Assembly: GCA_021773975.1 (NCBI GenBank)
Contig: JAJFJN010000018.1
Span: 1 to 64,000, forward strand
Length of the DNA: 64,000 bases
Source: Gammaproteobacteria bacterium
GTDB taxonomy: Bacteria > Pseudomonadota > Gammaproteobacteria > Chromatiales > Chromatiaceae
Reading direction: 5' to 3'
The position numbers and the translations under genes were made by a program. Positions 39,661 through 48,567 of the stretch are shown piece by piece. The notes beneath the pieces were generated by a model. That model was not told the origin of the DNA and ran no database searches. It worked only from the letters and a program-made list of their open reading frames with translations. Numbering within the stretch: the first letter of the stretch is position 1; the number at the start of each line of letters is the position of its first letter.

Positions 39661-40562
39661 TGGTGTTTCGGTCCCGCTCTGTGATGTTCTATCGCCCACG
39701 CAGCCACCAAGGCTTCACCTTGATGGAGTTGCTTTTGGTGATACTCATTACAGGCATTATGGCTACAATTGTCGGTGCGGTGATTACCCGGCCAATGCAG
39801 GGTTATGTTGCACTGACTCAACGGGCAGCGTTGGTTGATCATGCGGAGATGGCGCTGCGACGTATGCAGCGGGATATCCGCAGGGCATTGCCCAATAGCA
39901 TTCGGGTAAATGGTAATGCGATCGAGATGGTCAATGTGGTGGAGGGGGTTGCTTATCGGGATGGCCTTACTGGTATTTTAGATGAGCTGGATGTTACAGC
40001 TCCGGATGATTCTTTCAACACAATTGGCACCTTTAGTACACAGCTCCCTGTTGTGGCTTCAACAGGAATTCGGCTTGTGATTTATAACCTGCCAGCAGGA
40101 GGAGAGGCAGGAAACAACATCTACGATGCAGTAGCAGGGAGCCATGTCATTACGCCAATTGATACGGCTATAACAATAGGGTCTGCTGCAGATAATGGAG
40201 GCATTGAACATACCATCACTATGGCTCCTTTCCATCAATTTAAACGGCAATCATCTCAGAATAGGCTTTATGTAATTGACACCCCAGTTACCTATATCTG
40301 TGACCCAGTAACTGGCACCTTGACCCGCTACGCTGGTTACCCGATTCAGGCAGCACAGCCTGTTACAGCGGCTTCCCCTTTAACTGATGCTGGGGTTAGC
40401 GCTGATCCGGTCAGTGTGAATTTGACTGACTGTGATATTGAATATGTCCCAAGTGCTTCGCAACGACCAGAAATAGTACGGATGTCGCTGACTGTTACAA
40501 ACCCAGATAGTGGTGAATCAGTGACGCTTATGCACCAGGTTCATGTGGTGAATGCATCATGA
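39660..40562 (+). CDS. mshO: MSHA minor pilin MshO
   Basis: This prepilin has the motif QG/FTLMELLLVILITGIMA and Glu at +5, followed by the MshO/PilW-like region (DHAEMALRRMQRDIRRALPNS). It is about 300 residues, the largest of the minor pilins, as in other MSHA loci. A TTG at 39657 opens the frame, but ATG 39660, overlapping the mshD stop (TGATG), is more natural. It overlaps mshP by 4 bases. Confidence 0.88.
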   Translation: MVFRSRSVMFYRPRSHQGFTLMELLLVILITGIMATIVGAVITRPMQGYVALTQRAALVDHAEMALRRMQRDIRRALPNSIRVNGNAIEMVNVVEGVAYRDGLTGILDELDVTAPDDSFNTIGTFSTQLPVVASTGIRLVIYNLPAGGEAGNNIYDAVAGSHVITPIDTAITIGSAADNGGIEHTITMAPFHQFKRQSSQNRLYVIDTPVTYICDPVTGTLTRYAGYPIQAAQPVTAASPLTDAGVSADPVSVNLTDCDIEYVPSASQRPEIVRMSLTVTNPDSGESVTLMHQVHVVNAS

Positions 40563-40996
40563 CACTGGGTAATGGCATGGCCAGGCAGAGCGGGTTTTCT
40601 CTGGTTGCTGCAATCTTTATCCTGGTAATTCTTGGCATGATGGGTAGCTATATGGTTTCCACCAGTGTAATGCAGTATCAGACCACTGATTATGCCGTGC
40701 AAGGTGCCAGAGCCTATAAAGCGGCACAGAGTGGTCTTCAATGGGCCATTTATCAGGTCATAAATGGTACTGGAAATTTTACCTGTGGAAATGAAGGAGC
40801 AGAGAGAACAAGAAACCTGGTATTTGCCGCAAATGGCCTTAATGGCTTTGGTGTGGATGTAACATGTAATTGGGTCTCTTATACTGCTGATAATATTTGT
40901 ATGTATCGGTTTACCACAGAAGCCAGATTTGGTGGGTTTGGGCAACCTGATTTTGTCTCCCGTAGGCTTGAAGCAGTTGTATCTGATGCGTGCTGA
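40559..40996 (+). CDS. mshP: MSHA minor pilin-like protein MshP
   Basis: The N-terminal hydrophobic helix follows SG/FSLVAAIFILVILGMMG. The Glu at +5 is replaced by Ala, which is usual in the MshP/PilX group. The segment AYKAAQSGLQWAIYQV is also typical. It has 145 residues. The protein probably sits at the pilus tip, where the missing Glu5 is tolerated. mshQ follows after 148 bases. Confidence 0.87.
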   Translation: MTLGNGMARQSGFSLVAAIFILVILGMMGSYMVSTSVMQYQTTDYAVQGARAYKAAQSGLQWAIYQVINGTGNFTCGNEGAERTRNLVFAANGLNGFGVDVTCNWVSYTADNICMYRFTTEARFGGFGQPDFVSRRLEAVVSDAC

Positions 40997-41144
40997 TGTG
41001 GGGAATTAAATGACTCTATCAACCTGGAAAATGGTAGTAATGGTATGCGGTGACTATGCTTAAAAAGAGCGCCATGATGGCTGTTAATTGTGAGTTAGAG
41101 TTCAATGCTATGCAGAAGTTGCCTGTTGCTGATAGAAGAAGCAA

Positions 41145-44100
41145 ATGAAGCAAATTAAAGTAATTATAGATATAACTGCAATCCTGCTGCTGTTTTTTTT
41201 ATTGGGTTTTTCCAGTAGTAGTTCTGCTGCAATCTGTATTAATTCAAATTGTAGTTATTTAAGCATACAAAATGCTATTGACGCTGCAGTGAATGGTGAC
41301 ACGATCCTTGTTTCAGATGGCGTCTATAGTGAGACGCTAAACTACGCCAGTAAAATCATTACCATCCAATCACAGAATGGTGCAGCAAGTGCAACCATTC
41401 AGGGCGATGGATCAAATGCACCTGTTATCACCTTTGCCAGTAGTGCTTTAAATGTAAGCACTGCCCTTGATGGTTTTACCATTGATAACCAGTCTAACGG
41501 ACAATTCTTTACTCAGGGTATCTTGATTTCAAATGGAGCTGCACCGACGCTGAGAAACCTTCTTATTAAGGGGAATAGTGTTTCTGAAGGTTATTCCGGT
41601 GGTGGTATAAAAATTGATGGGGGTGGGGTTAGTATTCACGACAGCACTATTGGTGGATCCTTGGCCAATAAAAACAGTGCTGCCAAGGGAGGAGGCATCT
41701 ATGCTGTAAATAGCTCTCTTCCTATTACCATTACTAACTCGAATTTCTCTTATAACAACGCTAATGATTTAGGTGGTGCGATCTATCTAACCAATGTTTC
41801 GTCGACGCTTACCATTACCGGTTCCGTTTTGAGTGATAATACGGGTAGAAATAGAGGCGGCGCAATCTATAGTGATATGGCTGCAATATCCATAACCAAT
41901 ACGAGCATGGTGCGAAATGTTACTGTTATGGTTGAAGGAGCTGCAATCTATTATGTTGGCTCTGCTTCTAGCATAACTGTTAGTGATTCAATCCTAACTG
42001 ACAACACTGCCGCTACCAGTTCGGGTGGGGGAAGAGGGGGGGCGATATACAGTGTTGGTGCAGTTCTAAATATATCAAATACTAATCTTGATAGAAATTC
42101 AGGGTCGGATGCAGGAGCTGCAATCTATATAAGCGGTGTTTCAGCCATGAATACCATCACGAATTCTACCCTCAACAATAACTCGGCACGCAACAGAGGT
42201 TCCGCTATCTATAGTAATGGTACGCCATTATCCATAACGGATACGGCTATAGATGGTAATACAACCAGTAATGAAGGTGGGGCTTTATACCTGGTAAACA
42301 GTGGTGCAGCGGTAGCAATTACTGGCGGCACCCTTAGTAACAATTCGGGGGCACATGGTGGTGCCATATATATGACTGGGGGGGCTGAATCGCTCTCTAT
42401 AACCGGCACCACGTTGAGCGGAAACACATGTCTCTACCATGGTGGGGCGATTTATCTGGACTCTCTTTTGGCTACATCAACTATCACTGATTCCACAATC
42501 AACAATAGCACTGGCAGCCATAGGGGAGGGGCAATTTACAATGCTAATTCGCTGCTGACAATAGTTGATACAGACATGGATAACCATAGTAGCGCCTATG
42601 AGGGGGGGGCGGTTTACATCAAAGGATTAGCTGCGACAACAACAATCACCGGTGGTTCTATTAGTAATAATATAGTGAATAGTAGTGGTGGAGCCTTGTA
42701 TGTTGGCGACGGCGCTAATGTCGCTATTACCGGTGCAACTATAAATAGCAATACAGCCAATCTCTATAATGGCGGCGCCATGTTTGTGCAAGGGACTGGC
42801 ACTACAGTAAATCTCTCTAAAACAATTATCTCAGGAAATGAAACACACCAGCGGGGGGGGGCTATCGTTGTTGGCTCCTCCACAGTAGTAACCCTCACTA
42901 ACTGCATAGTTACAGGTAACGTAGCAGATGGTGAACGCTGGAGTGAAGGTGGTGGGATCATGAATTATGGTACTGTTAACATCTACAACAGTACATTTGC
43001 CGGCAACTACGTCTGGGGACCGTGGGGAGGAGGAGGAGGCTTAAGAAACTCTGGAACTGCAACTATTAAGAACAGCATATTCTGGGGTAATAGAGCAGTC
43101 AGGGGGTCGCAAATACGTGGTACGACTACGGTCACATATTCAGATATTGAAGATGGTTACAGTGGAACAGGAAACATTGATCAGGATCCGCTTTTTGTAA
43201 ATTCACAGCGGGCATCGCGCAACAAGCCGACAGCAGCCGGAGATTTTCACATACAGGCTGGATCACCGATCCTTGATCAGGGTACATCAATTGGCGCGCC
43301 TGCAGATGATATTGATGATGATCGTAGGCCAATGGGGGGCGGTATTGATATGGGGGCAGATGAGTGCTGTGGTTCACTGCTTCCTAGCCCGAGTTATTTC
43401 CTAATCAACCATGATGGCTTTGGCATTCACTGTGTCGGTGAGGTTATTTCGGTCAGGCCAAAGCAGAGCGATGGATCAGATCTTACGGGTTATACCGGAA
43501 CTGTTGTACTGGATACGCAATCAGGTAAAGGGAGTTGGATTGCTACTAATGGCAATGGTACTTTGACTGATGTAACGGCAAATGATGGTAAGGCAACCTA
43601 TACATTTTCTGGTACTGAGACGTTGCCAGTTACCTTTACCCTTGAGTATAGAGAGGGTGCTTCAACTATCAATGTTGATGTATATGATAATACATTACGT
43701 GATAATGATGCCGAAGGTGATATCGTATTCTCACCTAATGGCTTTACTGTCAGTGCCGCACCGCTCAATCTATCAGAATTTAATTCAACCATTCCGGTTC
43801 AGATAGCAGGCAACAGTTTTCCTCTGTACATTACGGCCTATGGTGAGACACCTACTGATACGGTTTGTGGGATTATTGAGTCATATACTGGTGCTGAGCC
43901 TAAACCATTAAAATTTTGGTCAGACTACAATGATCCAATAGCTGGAACACGGCAGGTTACTGTTGATAGAGTGGCCGTAGCATCATTTGAAAATGATGCT
44001 ATTGGGCAAGATGTTTTATTTACAAATGGTCAGGCTCAAGTTACTACGAAATACAAGGATGTTGGACGGATCACACTAAGCATGAAGGATGATAATGTTG

Positions 44101-45659
44101 ATGATCCTGAGTTGCCAACAGGCATTCAAGGCGCAACAAATCCATTTGTATTAATACCGGCTGATTTTGTGTTATCGATTACTGCAAATCTAACGACAGA
44201 GGGTGATTGTAGTACGAGTAGTTCATTTGAATTACTCCCTCCACTTGATCATACAAATAATAAAACGCTTATTGCCGGAGACGATTTCTGCGTTAAGGTT
44301 ACCGCTGTAGAAACCAATGGCGAAGCTACGCCTAATTTTGGCAGGGAAACGACGGGGGAAAGTGTAGAGCTGATCTCCACAATACTTGCTCCTGCAGAAG
44401 TAGACGGAGGTTTAGATCCAGGCGTTACAATTTCAACAGATTTTGATTTTACCACTGGTATTGCGAATGGTTCTGCAGAAGGTGTATTTACCTGGGCAGA
44501 GGTTGGTATTACCAATCTAACTGCACATGTTAAGGAAGATCAAAATGAAGTTAGTGATTATCTGGGAGCGGGAGATGTTACTAGCTCTGTTAGTGTGCCA
44601 GTTGGGCGGTTTATCCCAGCAAGTTTTTCAGTGTTTCCCGTTGATCCAGAATTTAGGCCGGGTTGTCAGGCAGGTCAGTTTACCTATATAGGTGAAAGTT
44701 TTAATTATTCTTCGATACCAAGACTCACTCTAACTGCCCTTAATGCCATAGGAGGCACAACAACGAATTACACATTACCAGACTGGGATAAGCTTGCGGC
44801 TAATAATGCCACTTATTCGCCAGTGGCTGAACTTAGTAAGACTAGTCCAGATTTAAGCCAGACACGTGAAGATGGTGTTATAACAATTGTCTTTGATGAA
44901 GCTAATGCTGCTGACTTGCAGTCGTTTAACCGTGCTATAGCTCCCCAGAATGATTTTACCGCTCAGATAGCACTCTCAATTGATTTGCAGGATGGTGACA
45001 ATGTTTCCATTGATGGCGGTCCTGTAGATGGCAGTAAATATACATATACCTTTGGTAGAACAGCTGCGCCGAATGGTATTTCATTTGGTGGCATAGAAGA
45101 TCCAAATACAGCAGAGCTGGAAGCGGAGATACCAAAGAGGGTGTTCTATGGACGGTTAAAAATTGGCATTAACTCTGGCTCAGAACTATTTGATTTAAAT
45201 ATACCCGTTACAACAGAGAGATATGAGTATGATGAAATAAATGATGTGGTCATTGGTTTTGTTCCAAATGTGGATGATGTTTGCACAGGTGGTGTTGGCA
45301 ATGCTTCAGATATAACCTTTTTATTAACTGATCCGAATGGTTCAGATGCTTTGGAGGCAGTAAATACCTGTATATGGGAAAGTCCATCTATAGATAATGA
45401 GTCTGGTATTGCGTGTGTAGGTGTGGAAGCAATTATAGATAGAACCTATGCTGAACCGCCTCTGGCAGCAGGTGATCTTAATGTCTGGTTGAGAGCGCCT
45501 GATAATGGTGCTTCAGGTTCCCTGAATCTTGGAGCTAATGCCCCACCCTGGTTAAAGTATGATTGGTATGGTATCGGTGATGAAAATCCACAAGGTCTTG
45601 CCACCTTTGGTATATTCACAGGTAACAGGCAGCACATTTTTTTACGTGAAGTCTATTGA
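41145..45659 (+). CDS. mshQ: Giant MshQ: Pmp-like beta-helix fused to MshQ C-terminal region
   Basis: This is an exported protein of 1504 residues. A signal peptide (about 1-29) is followed by a right-handed parallel beta-helix (about 35-735). In it the motif GG[A/G][I/L/V]Y recurs about every 30-40 residues, some 18 times (GGAIYLTN, GGAIYSD, GGALYLVN, GGAVYIKG). This resembles chlamydial Pmp repeats. From about residue 745 to the end it matches the MshQ C-terminal region (DUF6701-type), ending FLREVY. MshQ proteins I know carry other N-terminal domains, such as LamG-like ones. The likely role is a large pilus-associated surface or tip protein. Four poly-G tracts of 7-9 bases lie inside the beta-helix coding region. 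Confidence 0.85.
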   Translation: MKQIKVIIDITAILLLFFLLGFSSSSSAAICINSNCSYLSIQNAIDAAVNGDTILVSDGVYSETLNYASKIITIQSQNGAASATIQGDGSNAPVITFASSALNVSTALDGFTIDNQSNGQFFTQGILISNGAAPTLRNLLIKGNSVSEGYSGGGIKIDGGGVSIHDSTIGGSLANKNSAAKGGGIYAVNSSLPITITNSNFSYNNANDLGGAIYLTNVSSTLTITGSVLSDNTGRNRGGAIYSDMAAISITNTSMVRNVTVMVEGAAIYYVGSASSITVSDSILTDNTAATSSGGGRGGAIYSVGAVLNISNTNLDRNSGSDAGAAIYISGVSAMNTITNSTLNNNSARNRGSAIYSNGTPLSITDTAIDGNTTSNEGGALYLVNSGAAVAITGGTLSNNSGAHGGAIYMTGGAESLSITGTTLSGNTCLYHGGAIYLDSLLATSTITDSTINNSTGSHRGGAIYNANSLLTIVDTDMDNHSSAYEGGAVYIKGLAATTTITGGSISNNIVNSSGGALYVGDGANVAITGATINSNTANLYNGGAMFVQGTGTTVNLSKTIISGNETHQRGGAIVVGSSTVVTLTNCIVTGNVADGERWSEGGGIMNYGTVNIYNSTFAGNYVWGPWGGGGGLRNSGTATIKNSIFWGNRAVRGSQIRGTTTVTYSDIEDGYSGTGNIDQDPLFVNSQRASRNKPTAAGDFHIQAGSPILDQGTSIGAPADDIDDDRRPMGGGIDMGADECCGSLLPSPSYFLINHDGFGIHCVGEVISVRPKQSDGSDLTGYTGTVVLDTQSGKGSWIATNGNGTLTDVTANDGKATYTFSGTETLPVTFTLEYREGASTINVDVYDNTLRDNDAEGDIVFSPNGFTVSAAPLNLSEFNSTIPVQIAGNSFPLYITAYGETPTDTVCGIIESYTGAEPKPLKFWSDYNDPIAGTRQVTVDRVAVASFENDAIGQDVLFTNGQAQVTTKYKDVGRITLSMKDDNVDDPELPTGIQGATNPFVLIPADFVLSITANLTTEGDCSTSSSFELLPPLDHTNNKTLIAGDDFCVKVTAVETNGEATPNFGRETTGESVELISTILAPAEVDGGLDPGVTISTDFDFTTGIANGSAEGVFTWAEVGITNLTAHVKEDQNEVSDYLGAGDVTSSVSVPVGRFIPASFSVFPVDPEFRPGCQAGQFTYIGESFNYSSIPRLTLTALNAIGGTTTNYTLPDWDKLAANNATYSPVAELSKTSPDLSQTREDGVITIVFDEANAADLQSFNRAIAPQNDFTAQIALSIDLQDGDNVSIDGGPVDGSKYTYTFGRTAAPNGISFGGIEDPNTAELEAEIPKRVFYGRLKIGINSGSELFDLNIPVTTERYEYDEINDVVIGFVPNVDDVCTGGVGNASDITFLLTDPNGSDALEAVNTCIWESPSIDNESGIACVGVEAIIDRTYAEPPLAAGDLNVWLRAPDNGASGSLNLGANAPPWLKYDWYGIGDENPQGLATFGIFTGNRQHIFLREVY
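42036..42042 (+). repeat. Poly-G tract, G7, in mshQ
   Basis: Seven G in a row encode the Gly-Gly of the repeat GRGGAIYSVG, near residue 298. The open frame is intact in this sequence. Confidence 0.9.
42378..42384 (+). repeat. Poly-G tract, G7, in mshQ
   Basis: Seven G in a row encode the Gly-Gly in MTGGAESL, near residue 412. The frame is intact. Confidence 0.9.
42602..42609 (+). repeat. Poly-G tract, G8, in mshQ
   Basis: Eight G in a row encode part of YEGGAVYIKG, near residue 487. Tracts of this length can slip during replication. Confidence 0.9.
42853..42861 (+). repeat. Poly-G tract, G9, in mshQ
   Basis: Nine G in a row encode part of HQRGGAIVVG, near residue 571. It is the longest coding homopolymer noticed in the window and the best candidate for slipped-strand phase variation. 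Confidence 0.9.
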
Positions 45660-45729
45660 TCATACCTTGCTGATAGTGGTTGAATAACGGGGCAATAACG
45701 CTTCTTTATTTATTAATAATCTAAAACAT

Positions 45730-46056
45730 ATGACTTTACAAATAAAACTCAAAGACATCGTATACAGCAAGAAATCTCAAATTCACGGCACGGGTCTATT
45801 TGCTAAGCGCAAATTTAAAAAAGGTGAATACATCGGTACCTACGAGGGTCCGCAGGCAAAGCGTAATGGCATGTATGTGCTATGGGTTTATGAAGAGGAA
45901 GATGCAGACCCAATTGGCCGTAGCGGAAAGAACCTGCTTCGTTATCTAAATCACTCGGTGACAGGTAATGCGGAGTTTGATGGCTTTGATCTCTATGCAC
46001 TTAAAAAGATAGGTGAGCATGATGAGATCACTTTCGATTATAAAGAGTTCGATTAA
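45730..46056 (+). CDS. Small SET-domain protein (putative lysine methyltransferase)
   Basis: The 108-residue product consists almost only of a SET domain. It shows SKKSQIHGTGLFAKRKFKKGEYIGTYEG (start of the fold, GxG SAM motif region), then LRYLNHSVTGNAEFDGF (the NH motif) and GEHDEITFDYKEFD (the catalytic Tyr region). Bacterial SET proteins of this size occur widely. Their targets are mostly unknown. The 3' end overlaps that of the convergent J-domain gene by 29 bases. It lies 70 bases after mshQ; I see no functional link. Confidence 0.85.
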   Translation: MTLQIKLKDIVYSKKSQIHGTGLFAKRKFKKGEYIGTYEGPQAKRNGMYVLWVYEEEDADPIGRSGKNLLRYLNHSVTGNAEFDGFDLYALKKIGEHDEITFDYKEFD

Positions 46057-46639
46057 GTTTTAGTGTTTCATATGCTTCTCGTATAGCGATGAACTGTTCA
46101 TTATTCCCACCTCGATCTGGATGAGATTCAGCGGCCAGCCTGCGGTAGGTTTGCTGTATCGCTGGCCATGTTTCATCGCTATCCAACCCTAAAGTATTAA
46201 ATGCATCTGCGTGCTTGTCGTATGCGCAGTATTGTTTCCAGAAAATTGTTAATAACGTATTCACATCTGATTCGGTTGTTTCAGAAAGTTGTGACCAATC
46301 CAGATAATAGTCGCGCAGTTTAGCGTCAGGACAGTTTGCAGGTGTTTTGTTCTCGCCAGCCTTGATGGGTTCAATCTTGATGGACAGTGCTGAAATAGCC
46401 AGATATAACCCATCTTTTACAAGACTATCCTGAAGCTGATACAGCGCATTCATCACCATAAAATGTTTGCGGAAAAGCGCTATATCAATTCTTTTATCGT
46501 CACCCTGAAAAGCGGCACAATTAGATTCCAGATGCTTGAATAGTGCATATTCACTAAGATCATCTGTGCTCTCTTTTAGAATTCTAAGAATGGGGGCTTT
46601 TAGTGGGTTATCTTGCATCTGTTGGATCGGGTTAATCAT
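46028..46639 (-). CDS. Protein with C-terminal J-domain
   Basis: Residues from about 145 on form a J-domain (FNTLGLDSDETWPAIQQTYR, then AAESHPDRGGNNEQF with the essential HPD). J-domain proteins stimulate Hsp70 ATPase. The N-terminal 140 residues are helical and have PxLRILKE and LFRKHFMVMNALYQLQDSL, a pattern of the DNA-J related group (DNAJ_related). It has 203 residues. It converges with the SET gene and diverges from the radical SAM gene. Confidence 0.85.
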   Translation of the reverse strand: MINPIQQMQDNPLKAPILRILKESTDDLSEYALFKHLESNCAAFQGDDKRIDIALFRKHFMVMNALYQLQDSLVKDGLYLAISALSIKIEPIKAGENKTPANCPDAKLRDYYLDWSQLSETTESDVNTLLTIFWKQYCAYDKHADAFNTLGLDSDETWPAIQQTYRRLAAESHPDRGGNNEQFIAIREAYETLKLNRTLYNRK

Positions 46640-46670
46640 TCGCGTTTATATATCTATACTATAGTATTGA

Positions 46671-47786
46671 ATGATCAGAGAGGGGTTTACCGTGAGTTCA
46701 TTTCCTACACATTATTGGCATAGGCTTGATGATGGTCGTGTGCAATGTGATGTCTGCCCACGAGCATGCAAGCTAAAGAATGGTCAGCAGGGGTTATGTT
46801 TTGTCAGAGCTTGTGAAAATGATCAGGTTGTTCTTACCACTTACGGCCGCTCCAGTGGTTTTTGTATTGACCCTATAGAGAAAAAACCACTTAATCATTT
46901 CTTACCGGGCACCCCTGTGCTCTCCTTTGGTACGGCGGGCTGTAATCTGGCGTGTAAATTTTGCCAGAATTGGGATATGAGCAAATCGCGAGAAATCGAC
47001 ATTCTGGCGGATGCCGCTTCACCTGAGATGATTGCCAGAAAAGCCCGTGAACTAAAATGCCGCAGTGTGGCTTTCACCTATAATGATCCCGTTATTTTTC
47101 TTGAATATGCGGATGATACTGCGATTGCTTGCCATGAACAGGGCATTAAAACAGTAGCTGTTACAGCGGGGTATATCTCAGCTGATAAACCACGTGAACA
47201 ATTCTTTAGTCATATTGATGCAGCCAATGTTGACCTAAAAGCCTTCAGCGAAGATTTTTACCATAAACTCACAGGTGGGCATCTACAGGTGGTTTTGGAT
47301 ACTTTGCTCTATTTAAAGCAGGAGACTGATGTTTGGTTTGAGCTTACTACGTTGATGATTCCAGGAAAAAATGATTCTGAAAAAGAGATTAATGAAATGA
47401 CTCAATGGGTGGTTGAGCATCTTGGTCCTGATGTGCCCATGCACTTTAGTGCTTTTCACCCTGACTGGAAGATGCTTGATGTGCCTCCGACACCACTCAG
47501 TACATTGATGCGGGCGCGTGAGACGGCTATGAACAATGGAGTGCATTATGCCTATATTGGCAATGCCCATGATTGGAGAGGTGATAGTACCTGGTGCCAC
47601 AATTGTGGCAAGTTACTTATCCAGCGTGATTGGTACGAACTGGAAGACTGGAATTTAACACCCAATAGTGGATGTTCCGCTTGTGGTGTTCTTTGTGCGG
47701 GCCTATTTGAAGCTGAGCCTGGCCATTGGGGTTCTCATCGACAGCCTGTAAGAATAAATTACTATGATTCTGATGTTATTTCGTAA
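46671..47786 (+). CDS. amrS: AmmeMemoRadiSam-type radical SAM enzyme
   Basis: This is a radical SAM protein of 371 residues. The cluster motif is CNLACKFC (about residues 91-98). Before it stands a Cys-rich N-terminus (CDVCPRACKLKNGQQGLCF), and near the C-terminus are CHNC and CSACGVLC. This layout matches AmrS, which often goes with AMMECR1 (AmrA) and Memo (AmrB) proteins; neither partner is in the window. The reaction is not established. A GTG at 46692 with AGAGGGG at good spacing is a credible alternative start. Confidence 0.88.
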   Translation: MIREGFTVSSFPTHYWHRLDDGRVQCDVCPRACKLKNGQQGLCFVRACENDQVVLTTYGRSSGFCIDPIEKKPLNHFLPGTPVLSFGTAGCNLACKFCQNWDMSKSREIDILADAASPEMIARKARELKCRSVAFTYNDPVIFLEYADDTAIACHEQGIKTVAVTAGYISADKPREQFFSHIDAANVDLKAFSEDFYHKLTGGHLQVVLDTLLYLKQETDVWFELTTLMIPGKNDSEKEINEMTQWVVEHLGPDVPMHFSAFHPDWKMLDVPPTPLSTLMRARETAMNNGVHYAYIGNAHDWRGDSTWCHNCGKLLIQRDWYELEDWNLTPNSGCSACGVLCAGLFEAEPGHWGSHRQPVRINYYDSDVIS

Positions 47787-48128
47787 TGGATTTTTTTGTG
47801 CCCATTGTTTTGATTTAGTTAATAATTCTGCGTAGTTTGACATCGTTTTCTTTGCTAAAAGATTGCTCTATAGGGATCTTGTTTTAGCGCAATATACACT
47901 ATAAAAATGTTGATTTTATCTTTATGCACATGATATAAATCAGCAATACAAGCGACGTTAATCAATTTTTAGTCGTTTTATTGCTTTGATTAGTGATGTA
48001 AAACTGAAGACCCATTGTATTTACAAAAACCTTATGGGTGCTCTTAAGTATTGTAAAGTTATGCCGAATATGTAGGTTAGAGGCCTATATATTGATACGG
48101 TTATTTTGAAAGTTTGGAGTTATTTTTT
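47787..48128. other. AT-rich intergenic region upstream of the cupredoxin
   Basis: No gene is visible. It holds a long interrupted inverted repeat (47938-47991: AATCAGCAAT and CGAC pairing with GTCG and ATTGCT..GATT) and another at 48010-48039 (ACCCAT / ATGGGT) that encloses the palindrome TTGTA-TT-TACAA. These could be operators or RNA structures in the cupredoxin leader. I cannot place a promoter. Confidence 0.4.
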
Positions 48129-48491
48129 ATGAAAGATTTTCTAGGATTAGTACGTTGTTTATTATGTTTAAGCTTATTGATTAATGTGGGGCAAGCAGTT
48201 GCGGATGAAGGTGCAGTGCATGATGTTGTGATTCCTGATGGGGTAGATCAATTTACGCCAGCAATTATATCTATATCGGCTGGTGAAACGGTTCGTTGGA
48301 TTAATAATGATACCAAGCAACCATCACATGATTTTGCAAGTTTGCCTGGAACAAAACCAGAAAATAAAGAACTTAAGGTAATTGAATTAAAGTCTGGAGA
48401 GATGTTTGAACATACCTTTAGTCGTCCGGGTGAGTATATTTATTTTTGTTATATCCACAAAGGGATGATTGGGAAAGTTGTAGTTAAATAG
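48129..48491 (+). CDS. Periplasmic cupredoxin (plastocyanin-like)
   Basis: This is a small exported copper protein. A signal peptide (about residues 1-26, LLCLSLLINVGQAVA) is followed by one cupredoxin domain. Type 1 copper ligands are visible: His in PSHDFAS, and Cys, His and Met in FCYIHKGM. VVIPDGVDQFTPAIISISAGETVRW is the typical entry. The frame opens at 48114, but GGAG at about 48115 fits ATG 48129. It has 120 residues. The likely role is soluble electron transfer or copper handling; its partner is unknown. It stands alone. Confidence 0.88.
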   Translation: MKDFLGLVRCLLCLSLLINVGQAVADEGAVHDVVIPDGVDQFTPAIISISAGETVRWINNDTKQPSHDFASLPGTKPENKELKVIELKSGEMFEHTFSRPGEYIYFCYIHKGMIGKVVVK

Positions 48492-48507
48492 AGTTGATTG
48501 ACATTAG

Positions 48508-48528
48508 GTTTAAAAATAGTTTTTAAAC
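48508..48528. terminator. AT-rich palindrome between convergent genes
   Basis: GTTTAAAAA (48508-48516) and TTTTTAAAC (48520-48528) form a perfect 9-base-pair hairpin with a 3-base loop. It lies between the cupredoxin and the convergent PilZ-like gene. GC content is low, so it is at most a weak bidirectional terminator. Confidence 0.35.
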
Positions 48529-48567
48529 TTATTTGTTTAGTGTCTCTGTAACATTGTTAAGCACATA

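Larger units (their letters stand above)
41599..43065 (+). repeat. Degenerate repeats encoding the MshQ beta-helix
   Basis: About 18 coding repeats of roughly 75-120 bases each encode one or two turns of beta-helix, with a GG[A/G]-[I/L/V]-[Y/other] core and N-rich turns such as DNTG or NNNS. They are diverged at the DNA level, so they are not simple tandem copies, but recombination between repeats remains possible. Confidence 0.75.
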
